Source: Novilysobacter antarcticus (GTDB lineage: Bacteria > Pseudomonadota > Gammaproteobacteria > Xanthomonadales > Xanthomonadaceae). From it: 64,000 nucleotides of DNA. The stretch covers positions 372,001 through 436,000 of the forward strand of contig NZ_JAIEUJ010000001.1 in the NCBI RefSeq assembly GCF_019802285.1, given 5' to 3'. Position 1 is the first letter of the stretch; each line of letters starts with the position of its first letter. This document shows positions 47,621 through 55,358 of the stretch, in pieces. The notes under the pieces were generated by a model. The model was not told the origin of the DNA, did no database searches, and worked only from the letters and a program-made list of their open reading frames with translations. Both the position numbers and the translations under genes were made by a program.

Positions 47621-48226
47621 TTAACGCGCACCTGTGGTCGCCGGCTGCCAACGGTAGTACGGCTCATGTGCCAATGCCAACATTTCGTGATCCTCCGAGG
47701 TGTCGCCGTAAGCAAAGACGCGCGTGAACCGCATCGGCGGAAATTGCTCCTGGACAAGGCGTGCCTTTTCTTTCCGAACGCATTGACGCCCTCGATACCG
47801 TCCGGTGAGCTTGGTGCCATGTTCCTCAAGGACGGAGCATAGAAGTTGTAGCCCATGCTCCCGACACCATGGGCGTAGATAGACGTCCAGCCCCCCGGAA
47901 ACCACCACAACGGTATCGCCTCTTGCCTTGTGCCAGGCAATACGCGCCATGGCCTCGGGGCGCAGAGTGGTGGGCAAGAACTGTTTAGCAAAGTGCTGGC
48001 CGTGAATCTCCAGCTCCTCTACGGGTATGCGCCAAAAGCCAAACAGACAGATGGCTGCGCGCACTATCGCGCCCGGCAGCAGTTTGAACCTGTAGCCGAG
48101 GATCAGCGGAAGAAGTAAGACCATGCCCAGTAGTAGCCGACCGGGCCGCACCGCGACACGCATAAAATCTGGCATCGTTTCCCGGGTCGTGATCGTGCCG
48201 TCGAAATCGAATAGGGCCAAATCCAT
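47621..48226 (-). CDS. HAD-IB family phosphatase (cassette gene)
   Basis: The 201-residue product begins at ATG 48226, preceded by AAGGAATCC. It shows HAD motif I FDFDGTITTRETMPDFMR, motif II VVVVSGGLDVYL, a lysine in RKEKARLV and motif IV AYGDTSEDHEML, the pattern of the PSPase-like/HAD-IB group that includes phosphoserine phosphatase and lysophosphatidate-type phosphatases. A hydrophobic stretch (LLLGMVLLLPLILGYRF) lies near residue 30-45. The substrate is unknown. It follows an attC site and is the last gene of the array in reading direction; no clear attC was found after it. Confidence 0.8.
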   Translation of the reverse strand: MDLALFDFDGTITTRETMPDFMRVAVRPGRLLLGMVLLLPLILGYRFKLLPGAIVRAAICLFGFWRIPVEELEIHGQHFAKQFLPTTLRPEAMARIAWHKARGDTVVVVSGGLDVYLRPWCREHGLQLLCSVLEEHGTKLTGRYRGRQCVRKEKARLVQEQFPPMRFTRVFAYGDTSEDHEMLALAHEPYYRWQPATTGAR

Positions 48227-48247
48227 TTGCCGCGGATTCCTTTTGGG

Positions 48248-48307
48248 CGCCAACACTGGAACTAAGCCGGCCTGCAAAGCGGCTTCGACTTGAACTAATC
48301 GTTAGCC
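48248..48307 (-). repeat. attC site E (degenerate ends)
   Basis: On the minus strand it starts GGCTAACGATTAGTTCAAG, pairs through TCGAAGCCGC/GCAGGCCGGCTTAG and ends GTTGGCG. The end boxes deviate from the consensus. The TAA stop of the cupin pseudogene lies in its first box. Confidence 0.7.
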
Positions 48308-48706
48308 AGCCGGGCCGGGTGGATGGTTGGCAAACCAATCAGCGATGTCAGGCATATGCTGCTCGAAGTTGCCTGGCTCCGAAAAATTAAGAACACCGGC
48401 ACGCAAACACCCCCGATTCTCAAAGTCATGGGTCATTTCCGCAGGGACGAGAACAAACGATCCGGCTGGTGCTTCTAGCCAACGATCTCCGACAAGGAAG
48501 CTCATGGTTCCTTCAAGGACGTAGAAGATATCATCCTCGGGATGCTAGTGAGCACCTGGTCCCTGCGTGTTTGGCTCAAGCCACCACTCAGAAATGGAAT
48601 AACGACCGTCCGTTTCAGATCCATCTGCCTTGAACAGTGCCAAGATCCGCCCCATCGGATACCTCCGACCTTCGCCCGGTGCTAAGAAAACTGCCTCTCG
48701 TGTCAT
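48302..48706 (-). pseudogene. Cupin-domain protein gene broken by one in-frame TAG
   Basis: Reading from ATG 48706 to the TAA at 48302 gives 134 codons that encode a complete small cupin (MTREAVFLAPGEGRRYPMGR, GPGAH, HPEDDIFYVLEG, WLEAPAGSFVLVP, THDFENRG) except for one amber codon at 48545-48547, codon 54. It falls between the two metal-binding histidines (GAH-stop-HPEDD), where a sense codon is expected. The downstream 67 codons from ATG 48505 could still be translated but would lack the first cupin motif. The frame is otherwise intact, so the mutation is recent, a sequencing error, or suppressed. Confidence 0.85.
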
Positions 48707-48782
48707 CTACGTCTCCGAGCGCCTTGCTGGCGACTAACACCTTATGTCTTGAAGTTCCCGTACGCTGAGCGCCGAATCGGGA

Positions 48783-49262
48783 TCAATGCTCAGCGGAAGC
48801 AATTGAGTCGAATCTGCCCTGCAACAATGACGACAGGTCACTCGCGCTGTTAAGGGTGGCAGCGGGATCTGCACACAAGTTGTTCATCCCGAGCAACTGT
48901 TGGTATCCATTGGGCCCGCCGGGCGAGTCGACTGTCACAAAAGGGGTCGCCTCGCCTCTAACACCCGCCTCTTCCGATGAAAAGGTACCGCACAGCATGT
49001 ACCTTGGTGTGCCGGCAGAGGTAGCCAAATAGCCAAAGCGCACGTTGTGAAACCGCAGGCGTGCACCGCCAGGAGGATGCGCCTGAAAGTCTGCAGCCGC
49101 TGCTTCAAGTAGGAATTCCATCGTGGCAGCGGCCGACCCATCGTGCGTATTCGATCGGGTAGTTAGAGGGGCGCTAGCCATCCCCGTGTCGCTTAGGTGG
49201 ACAACAGTGGGGCTGCAGCCGAACGCAGCCAACGCGGAAATTAAAACCACGAGACTTCGCAT
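48783..49262 (-). CDS. Lipoprotein of unknown function (cassette gene)
   Basis: The 159-residue product starts MRSLVVLISALAAFGCSP, a lipoprotein leader with Cys16. The mature part (FLLEAAAADFQAHPPG, LRFHNVRFGYL, RYMLCGTFSSEE) has no family that was recognised. It sits between attC site D and the cupin pseudogene; the expected attC on its 3' side is too diverged to define, though GTTAGTC (48732-48738, minus strand) could be its end box. Confidence 0.65.
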   Translation of the reverse strand: MRSLVVLISALAAFGCSPTVVHLSDTGMASAPLTTRSNTHDGSAAATMEFLLEAAAADFQAHPPGGARLRFHNVRFGYLATSAGTPRYMLCGTFSSEEAGVRGEATPFVTVDSPGGPNGYQQLLGMNNLCADPAATLNSASDLSSLLQGRFDSIASAEH

Positions 49263-49276
49263 AACTTATCCTTAGG

Positions 49277-49336
49277 CGCGAACGCTTGAGTTAAGCCGCG
49301 CCACGAAGTGGCGTCGGCTTGGACGAATGGTTAGGC
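49277..49336 (-). repeat. attC site D
   Basis: Minus strand: GCCTAACCATTCGTCCAAG, then CCGACGCCAC TTC GTGGCGCGG, then CTTAACTCAAGCGTTCGCG. The first box is perfect, the last is degenerate. The upstream gene reads into the site and stops inside it at 49291. Confidence 0.85.
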
Positions 49337-49749
49337 TGCGCCCCCGTAACGAGCAGCCCGGCTGCCAACTGACATATCTGGCTGCACTGCTCAGGTGAGA
49401 GTACGCGGAACGGTATGGGCATGGCACCGCTCTCGAGCTCGATCAGGAAGCCGAGACTGTAGGTGTGGACTGCTTTTACCTTGGACCAAGGCACAGAGCC
49501 TGGACCGCGTCTGGTGCCTCTGCTCACGCCCGCGGCATCAACGATGAAGTCACACCCGCCGACGCGAGACGACTTGTACACGAAACCGAGCGTTGCAACA
49601 ATCCGCAGCACAATGCGCGACAGAAGTCGCCTCACGCCGCGGAGCATGCGCAATTCTTCCTGCGTATCGAATGCGTGCTCCGTTACGAACTTGAGGTACT
49701 CCCCGAGCCGGTAGCGAACTGAGAACTGGACGCGCGGTGAGTGATCCAT
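49291..49749 (-). CDS. YcxB-like protein of unknown function (cassette gene)
   Basis: The 152-residue product has a helical N-terminus, then a region (GVSRGTRRGPGSVPWSKVK, YSLGFLIELESGAMPIPFR) that resembles the C-terminal domain of YcxB-like proteins; the assignment is tentative. The last residues SSKPTPLRGAA are translated from attC site D rather than from the gene proper, because the original stop has been lost or never existed. This tail is a known by-product of cassette genes in this group. Confidence 0.6.
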   Translation of the reverse strand: MDHSPRVQFSVRYRLGEYLKFVTEHAFDTQEELRMLRGVRRLLSRIVLRIVATLGFVYKSSRVGGCDFIVDAAGVSRGTRRGPGSVPWSKVKAVHTYSLGFLIELESGAMPIPFRVLSPEQCSQICQLAAGLLVTGAQPNHSSKPTPLRGAA

Positions 49750-49753
49750 AGCG

Positions 49754-49810
49754 GCCTAACGCTGGAATTGAGCGGCGGCGCAGCCGTCCGCCTCGAATGA
49801 AATGTTAGGT
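49754..49810 (-). repeat. attC site C
   Basis: The 57-nt site runs from box ACCTAAC to box GTTAGGC on the minus strand, both in agreement with the consensus, with a GAGGCGGACGGC/GCGCCGCCGC-like inner stem different from the other sites. Confidence 0.8.
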
Positions 49811-49817
49811 GCGCACT

Positions 49818-50432
49818 CTACGGAGACGGTGGGCGACATGCTTTTCCATCGGCTTCGGAATAGGACTTACCAAAGCAGGCCACGAGCCCATCAACGACGT
49901 CGATATTGGGCGGCCACCGCATACGCGTAGCAGGGTGCCCTGGCTGGCCGGGAATCTCAAAGTACCCATTTTTCAGCGGCGGCAAACCCATGCCCTCAGC
50001 ATACGGCACGGCCGCCAGTTGTTGCCGCGCATTGAGTAGCGCAGGCTTGTCATGGCGTAGGAATGCAAGCGTGGCATCGACGTAATAGTTCCAGCCTGCG
50101 GGATCTTGACCTGGAGGCTTGCGATCTTTGTTGAGGAGTGGGATTGCTCGCTCATACTGACCGGCCATCGCACGTAATTGCCCTTCGTGCCAAGCAAGAA
50201 CCGCGCTGACTTTGGAATGTTTAGTCCGATAGGCGTTAAGCAGATCCGCGGCGGCAAGCTCACATCCAGGAGTTTTAGCGACGGTTCGCCAGCCACCGGA
50301 GGGATCCTGATCGAACGCTTCTTCGTCAAGAGCCAGCAAAGCGGCCTTGTCGTACGAGCAAGTAGTGGCGGCATGCGCTACGGGGCCGCCCATCAATAGG
50401 AAATTGCATAGCAAGAATCCGATCTTATTCAT
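49818..50432 (-). CDS. Exported protein of unknown function (cassette gene)
   Basis: The 204-residue product from ATG 50432 has a signal peptide (FLLCNFLLMGGPVAHA) and a helical mature domain (ALLALDEEAFDQDPSGGWR, CELAAADLLNAYR, ALLNARQQLAAVPYAEGMG) suggestive of TPR-like repeats. No family was recognised. It lies between attC sites B and C. Confidence 0.6.
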   Translation of the reverse strand: MNKIGFLLCNFLLMGGPVAHAATTCSYDKAALLALDEEAFDQDPSGGWRTVAKTPGCELAAADLLNAYRTKHSKVSAVLAWHEGQLRAMAGQYERAIPLLNKDRKPPGQDPAGWNYYVDATLAFLRHDKPALLNARQQLAAVPYAEGMGLPPLKNGYFEIPGQPGHPATRMRWPPNIDVVDGLVACFGKSYSEADGKACRPPSP

Positions 50433-50438
50433 CTGCGC

Positions 50439-50498
50439 TCCTAACACGTGAGTTAAGCCGGGACGCGAAGCGGTCTCGGCTTGAACGAATAGTTAGAC
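50439..50498 (-). repeat. attC site B
   Basis: Minus strand: GTCTAACTATTCGTTCAAG, CCGAGACCGC TTC GCGTCCCGG, CTTAACTCACGTGTTAGGA. The first box is perfect and the core pairing is typical. The stop of the acetyltransferase gene (TAA) is inside the first box. Confidence 0.9.
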
Positions 50499-50930
50499 CG
50501 TTTCCTGGCTGTTGCGAAACATAGCGACGACGTCTAGACCACGAGCAGAATACTCAGAAAGGCGGTGGCCTAGGATCGTTGGAAGACCTGTGGAGACATG
50601 CTTAAAGCCTGCTTGACCGTAGAACGTCACAAGGTGCTGATACGGCAGGCAGTAGCAGGGATTGAGTCCGATCGCGTTCGTGAGTTGTTGAAGAATCCGA
50701 CTGCCAAGTCCTTGTCGTTGGAACTCTGGACGTACTTGCATGCCGCGTAAGCAAAGAAAGCTTCCCTCTTGGCAAAGGCGACCTATTCCTACGATCTCGG
50801 TCTCATGTTTGGCCAAGACCACAATGTCAGTAGTCTCAATGGCTGCGCCGCCGTAACCGCGGGAATCGTAGAAGCGTTGCGCCTCAACGAGTTCATTCTC
50901 TTTGGCAGTGTTAACGCTGACATTCTTCAT
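50493..50930 (-). CDS. GNAT-family N-acetyltransferase (cassette gene)
   Basis: The product of about 145 residues is a GNAT acetyltransferase: GGAAIETTDIVVLAKHETE, then motif A LRGMQVRPEFQRQGLGSRIL with the acetyl-CoA loop QRQGLG, and CYCLPYQHLVTFYGQAGF, the usual YxxxGF end. The substrate is unknown. ATG 50930 is used; the in-frame GTG at 50933 is adjacent. The start lies a few bases after attC site A, leaving no room for a normal ribosome binding site inside the cassette. Confidence 0.8.
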   Translation of the reverse strand: MKNVSVNTAKENELVEAQRFYDSRGYGGAAIETTDIVVLAKHETEIVGIGRLCQEGSFLCLRGMQVRPEFQRQGLGSRILQQLTNAIGLNPCYCLPYQHLVTFYGQAGFKHVSTGLPTILGHRLSEYSARGLDVVAMFRNSQETV

Positions 50931-50934
50931 CACG

Positions 50935-51046
50935 GTCTAACACCTGAGTTAAGTCGCGCCGCGCAGTGGCGAAAGCTTTGCGCTAGCGTAGCGCAGGCGC
51001 AAAGGTGAAGCTACGAAGCGGTGTCGGCTTGAACGAATAGTTAGGC
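50935..51046 (-). repeat. attC site A (long, 112 nt)
   Basis: Minus strand: GCCTAACTATTCGTTCAAG at one end and ACTCAGGTGTTAGAC at the other, both boxes fitting the consensus. The centre is enlarged by a second palindrome (GCGCAGGCGCAAAG/CTTTGCGCTAGCG-type), giving about twice the length of the other sites. Confidence 0.85.
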
Positions 51047-51466
51047 CACATTTGCGGGCTTTCGCGGCCAGTGCCACGCGTACCACACAACAAGTAAGGC
51101 GAGAACGATCTCAATTGCCGCAAAGAGCATGTAGAACGCCCATGCGCCGCCAATAAAGATAAGCAGCATGATTGTTGCGTAGAAAAGACCCACACCTATG
51201 TTTAGCCAACGGGCGACTACAGGTGGCAGGGAAACCGAGAGGAAGATCATGAGACTGGGGACTGCCATCAGAACGGCAGTACCCACCAACGCCCACTGTG
51301 TGACAGGCCCAAATAAGAAGTTCCCTTGAAGCATTTCTTGCAGCTTACCTGGGACGTAAAGCTCAAAATAGTCGCCGTAGACGTAGCAAAACATCACGCT
51401 TGTCCACAGTACAGCCAACTTGATTCTCACCGATACTGTTGTGTCTTGAAGTTCAAGCGGCGGCAT
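51041..51466 (-). CDS. Small membrane protein, DUF6326-like (cassette gene)
   Basis: The 141-residue product has four hydrophobic helices (LAVLWTSVMFCYVYGDYFEL, LVGTAVLMAVPSLMIFLSV, NIGVGLFYATIMLLIFIG, LFAAIEIVLALLVVWYAW). The segment MFCYVYGDYFELY is of the kind seen in the DUF6326 family; the function is unknown. It is the first cassette in reading direction, and its TAA stop lies in the first box of attC site A. Confidence 0.7.
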   Translation of the reverse strand: MPPLELQDTTVSVRIKLAVLWTSVMFCYVYGDYFELYVPGKLQEMLQGNFLFGPVTQWALVGTAVLMAVPSLMIFLSVSLPPVVARWLNIGVGLFYATIMLLIFIGGAWAFYMLFAAIEIVLALLVVWYAWHWPRKPANVA

Positions 51467-51575
51467 TTGACGCTCCAGAATTCCCGCGCGAAGTTTGCGA
51501 TATCGCTATCTGACCATCACAGGGAGTTGGGCAGCAGTGCCATCTGTAGCCGTGTCGTTCGGCATGTGGCCTAAC

Positions 51576-51874
51576 ACCTATTCGACACCAAAGTGGTGCC
51601 TATTCCTTGTGCCTAATCCCGAATTTCGGGTCCTTTTCCGAGCCGCAGCCCCTTGGAAATCAACTAGTTCCCCAACTTAAGGTGCCTAATACCGGGCTTT
51701 TTCCCGGCGACGGTCCCCACCGGAATATCGCACTGCACCCGGCCAGGCGCAACGTCCCACCGATTCGCTGCTCGCGTTGCATCGCCACGCAGCTGATTTC
51801 ATTTCGACCAGGCACAAAAAAACCGGCACGTGGCCGGTTTTTTGCTTTCTGCCTTGCAGCGAATGGCTGACAAG
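51576..51874. other. Intergenic region between cassette array and tRNA-Pro
   Basis: No gene is recognised. The region holds three copies of GTGCCTA(A/T)T (near 51596, 51611 and 51683) that resemble attC/attI end boxes without the rest of a site, and a terminator at its right end. No integrase frame is present on either strand. Confidence 0.5.
51815..51845. terminator. Rho-independent terminator next to tRNA-Pro
   Basis: AAAAAAACCGGC ACGT GGCCGGTTTTTT is symmetrical and lies 30 nt past the 3' end of tRNA-Pro (minus strand), so it most likely ends that transcript and insulates the cassette array. Confidence 0.85.
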
Positions 51875-51951
<77 letters not shown>

Positions 51952-52086
51952 ACTGCAGAGCCGGTGATTGTAAGCACCGTCACGGGACTGCGCAAGGGGC
52001 GGGGGCCGCGCGCAGTCCGGCATTGAGTGGGCTGGGCCGCTAAACTGTGCGCCATCTATTGCGACGTTCTGTCACTGGAGTCCTGC

Positions 52087-53469
52087 TTGATCAAGCCGCG
52101 TACGCCTCCCGGGATCATGGAGCTGCTGCCCCGTGACCAGATTGCCTTCCAGCGCATGCTCGATGTCATCCGCCGCAACTACGAGCGCTTCGGATTCCTG
52201 CCGGTGGAAACGCCGGTCATGGAGCTCTCGGACGTGCTGCTCACCAAATCTGGCGGCGAGACGGAGCGTCAGGTCTACTTCGTCCAGTCCACCGGTGCGC
52301 TGGAGAAGGCCGCGTCGGGCGGGGAGGGCGTACCGGAGCTGGCCCTGCGCTTTGACCTGACGGTACCGTTGGCGCGCTACGTGGCCGAACACGAGCACGA
52401 CCTGACCTTCCCGTTCCGTCGCTATCAGATGCAGCGGGTGTACCGCGGCGAGCGCGCGCAGCGCGGCCGTTTCCGCGAGTTCTACCAGTGCGACATCGAC
52501 GTCATTGGCAAGGATGCGCTGTCGGTGCGCTACGACGCCGAGATCCCCGCGGTCATCCACGCGGTGTTTTCCGAGCTGGCGATCGGCAAGTTCACCATCC
52601 AGCTCAACAACCGCAAGCTGCTGCGCGGCTTCTTCGAGGCGCAGGGCGTGGCGGATGGCGAGCTGCAGGCGCGGGTGCTGCGCGAGGTCGACAAGATCGA
52701 CAAGCGCGGTCCGGACTACGTCCGCGAGACCCTGACCGGTCCGGAGTTCGGCCTGCCGGCAACTGCCGTCGACCGGATCCTGACCTTCGTCCAGGTCCGG
52801 TCGACGTCGCACTCGGACGCGCTGGCGCGTCTTGATGCGCTGGGTGAGGGCAACGAGGCGTTGCGCGAGGGCATTGCCGAACTGCGCGAGGTGCTGGAGC
52901 TGGTCCGGGCAATGGGCGTTCCCGAGTCCGACTACGCGCTCAACTTCTCCATCGCGCGCGGCCTGGATTACTACACCGGCACCGTTTACGAGACCACCCT
53001 GGATGACTACCCGCAGATCGGTTCGATCTGTTCCGGCGGCCGCTACGAGGATCTCGCCAGCCACTACACCAAGTCGAAATTGCCCGGCGTCGGCATCTCC
53101 ATCGGCCTCACCCGGTTGTTCTGGCAGCTGCGAGAGGCCGGTCTGGTGGAAACCGCCGCCAGCTCGGTGCAGGTGTTGGTGACGCAGATGGACAGCGGCT
53201 CGCTGACGGAGTGCCTGGCGATCGCCAACGATCTGCGCCATGCCGGCATCAATACCGAGGTGGTGATGGAGTCGTCCAAGTTGGCGCGCCAGTTCAAGTA
53301 TGCCGATCGCGCCGGGATCCGATTCGTGGTCGTGTTGGGCGAGGACGAGATGGCCAAAGGCACTGTCACGGTCAAGGACCTGCGCCGCGCCGATCAGTTT
53401 GAGGTCGAGCGGGCGGAGTTGGCGCGGGCGTTGCGCGTGGAGCTGGCCCAGCCCGAGGTGCAGCGGTGA
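52087..53469 (+). CDS. hisS: Histidyl-tRNA synthetase
   Basis: The start is TTG 52087 (GGAG 7 nt upstream), giving [17 protein letters not shown] as in related proteins; the frame is open upstream but without homology. The 460-residue class II synthetase has [16 protein letters not shown], motif 2 [23 protein letters not shown], the histidine motif [12 protein letters not shown] and motif 3 [12 protein letters not shown]. The stop overlaps the GTG start of hutH by 4 nt. Confidence 0.95.
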   Translation: MIKPRTPPGIMELLPRDQIAFQRMLDVIRRNYERFGFLPVETPVMELSDVLLTKSGGETERQVYFVQSTGALEKAASGGEGVPELALRFDLTVPLARYVAEHEHDLTFPFRRYQMQRVYRGERAQRGRFREFYQCDIDVIGKDALSVRYDAEIPAVIHAVFSELAIGKFTIQLNNRKLLRGFFEAQGVADGELQARVLREVDKIDKRGPDYVRETLTGPEFGLPATAVDRILTFVQVRSTSHSDALARLDALGEGNEALREGIAELREVLELVRAMGVPESDYALNFSIARGLDYYTGTVYETTLDDYPQIGSICSGGRYEDLASHYTKSKLPGVGISIGLTRLFWQLREAGLVETAASSVQVLVTQMDSGSLTECLAIANDLRHAGINTEVVMESSKLARQFKYADRAGIRFVVVLGEDEMAKGTVTVKDLRRADQFEVERAELARALRVELAQPEVQR

Positions 53470-55352
53470 AACCGGTCCGCCTTGACGGGCGCTCGCTGAC
53501 CCGTGCCGGGCTCGTCGCGGTGGCACACGGCGCGCATGTCGAGCTGGCACCGGAGCAGTTGCCAGCCGTCGCCCGCGCGGCCGATTTCCTGGCCGAGCAG
53601 GTGCGCCGCGAGGAGCCGATCTATGGGGTATCCACCGGGTTCGGCAGCAATGCTGACCGCCTCCTGGGTGGTCGTCGTGTGCGCGAGGCGCTGCCCGGGC
53701 AGCAGCCAACCGGCGAGAGCCTGCACGCCGAACTGCAGCGCAATCTGATCGTCACCCACGCCGTCTGCGTGGGAGAACCCTTTTCCGCCGACGTGGTGCG
53801 CGCGATGCTCTGCATCCGCATCAACACGCTCATGCGTGGCCACTCCGGCGTCCGGGTGGAGACGCTGCAGGCGCTGGTGGCAATGCTCAACGCGGGCATC
53901 GTTCCCGTGGTGCCGCAGCTCGGTTCGGTTGGCGCTTCCGGCGACCTGGCCCCGCTGTCGCATCTGGCCATCGTGCTGCTCGGTGGCGGCGAGGCGTTCT
54001 ATCGGGGCGAGCGGCTGGGCGGCGGTGAAGCGCTGGAGCGCGCGGGTCTGAAGCCGGTGACCCTGTCCTACAAGGAAGGGCTGGCGCTCAACAACGGCAC
54101 CGCGCAGATGCTGGCCTGCGGGGTGCTGGCGCTGTCCAAGCTGGAGGATCTGCTCGACACCGCCGACCTTGCCGCGGCGATGACCATCGATGCCTTTGCC
54201 GGCCGCCTGGGCGCGTTTGCGGAGAAGGTCCACGCCTTGCGGCCGCATCCGGGTCAGGTCGAGGTTGCCGCCCACCTTCGCACGCTGCTGGACGGCTCCA
54301 CGCTGTCGGATATTCCCTATCACCTGGTCCCCACGTTCAAGCCGTGGACGGCACAGAGCTGGGAGACATCGGATGCGCAGGCGCTGCGTTTCGACATCGG
54401 CTGGAACTGGGTCCCGCTGGACCAGCGCCATGGGCGAGAGAAGTTCTACACCCGCTTCCGCCCGTTCAAGGGCGGCAAGAAACACCAGCCGCAGGACAGC
54501 TATTCGCTGCGCTGCATCCCGCAGGTGCATGGCGCGGTCCGCGACGCGGTTGCACAGGCTGCGCGTGTGCTGGACATCGAACTCAACGCGCTCACCGACA
54601 ACCCGATCATTTTCCCGGACGCGGAGGCGGACTACGTCGAGCAGCAGGTGATTTCCGCCGGCCACTTCCACGGCATGCCGTTGGCGCTGGCGATGAGCTA
54701 CGTCAAGGCCGCCATCCCGGTGCTGGCGAGTATCTCCGAGCGCCGCCTCAACAAGCTGGTCGATCCGGCCACCAATGACGGCCTGCCGGCCTTCCTGATC
54801 GGCAATGAGGACGCGACCGAGTCGGGCTTCATGATCGTGCAGTACACCGCGGCGGCGATCGTCAACGACCTCACCAGCCGGGCGATGCCGGCCTCGGTGT
54901 ATTCCATTCCCACCAGTGCCAACGCCGAGGACCACGTGTCGATGGGCGCCAACGAGGCGCGTCATGTGCTGGCGATGGCCGATGACCTGGGCAAGGTGCT
55001 GGGCCTGGAGCTGTACACCGCCGCCCAGGCGCTGGATCTGCGCACCGACATGATCAATGCGGCCCGCGAGCTGGCCCGTCAGGGCGACGTGGAAGCCCTT
55101 GCGGCGAAGATCCATGGTGCTCCGGGCAATGCGGGCGACCACGCGGCGTTCCTGGCCGAGGTGGACGCCCTGCGCGCGGAGCTGGCTGAGTCGGAACCCT
55201 TCCATCCAGGCGACGCCGTCGCCGCCGCGCATGCCGCGATCCGGGCGCGGATACCTTTCCTGGAACGCGACCGAGCCCTCGATCGCGATGTCGCGGCCGC
55301 GGTGCGGTTGGTCGTTGACGGTGACGTGCTGGCGGCTGCCCGCAGCAGCTGA
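53466..55352 (+). CDS. hutH: Histidine ammonia-lyase family protein (MIO enzyme)
   Basis: The 628-residue protein has the MIO-forming triad Ala-Ser-Gly in [14 protein letters not shown] (near residue 157) and [10 protein letters not shown] at the catalytic tyrosine. The substrate-selectivity position reads [11 protein letters not shown], with the His found in histidine rather than phenylalanine lyases. It is about 110 residues longer than typical HutH (~510); the extra sequence includes an insertion around residues 289-345 ([33 protein letters not shown]). Histidine to urocanate is the expected reaction, but hutU and hutI are absent here. It is translationally coupled to hisS. Confidence 0.85.
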   Translation: MKPVRLDGRSLTRAGLVAVAHGAHVELAPEQLPAVARAADFLAEQVRREEPIYGVSTGFGSNADRLLGGRRVREALPGQQPTGESLHAELQRNLIVTHAVCVGEPFSADVVRAMLCIRINTLMRGHSGVRVETLQALVAMLNAGIVPVVPQLGSVGASGDLAPLSHLAIVLLGGGEAFYRGERLGGGEALERAGLKPVTLSYKEGLALNNGTAQMLACGVLALSKLEDLLDTADLAAAMTIDAFAGRLGAFAEKVHALRPHPGQVEVAAHLRTLLDGSTLSDIPYHLVPTFKPWTAQSWETSDAQALRFDIGWNWVPLDQRHGREKFYTRFRPFKGGKKHQPQDSYSLRCIPQVHGAVRDAVAQAARVLDIELNALTDNPIIFPDAEADYVEQQVISAGHFHGMPLALAMSYVKAAIPVLASISERRLNKLVDPATNDGLPAFLIGNEDATESGFMIVQYTAAAIVNDLTSRAMPASVYSIPTSANAEDHVSMGANEARHVLAMADDLGKVLGLELYTAAQALDLRTDMINAARELARQGDVEALAAKIHGAPGNAGDHAAFLAEVDALRAELAESEPFHPGDAVAAAHAAIRARIPFLERDRALDRDVAAAVRLVVDGDVLAAARSS

Positions 55353-55358
55353 CCGCAC

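Larger units (their letters stand above)
47621..51575 (-). mobile_element. Cluster of attC gene cassettes without integrase (CALIN-like)
   Basis: Six to seven minus-strand genes of unlike function are separated by imperfect palindromes with RYYYAAC and GTTRRRY ends and the inner AAGCCGA...CGGCTTAACTC core typical of attC sites of Xanthomonas-type cassettes. Base composition is visibly lower in GC than the flanks. No integron integrase gene is present between the first cassette and tRNA-Pro, so this is a cluster of attC sites lacking an integrase, or a piece detached from an integron elsewhere. Confidence 0.85.

Noticed and set aside
51576-51874. Integron integrase gene
   Set aside because: Both strands were read; no frame of sufficient length or tyrosine-recombinase motif exists between the array and tRNA-Pro.
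53466-55352. Aromatic amino-acid lyase for pigment (xanthomonadin-type) synthesis
   Set aside because: The selectivity region TH resembles histidine lyases and no polyketide or aryl-polyene genes are nearby.
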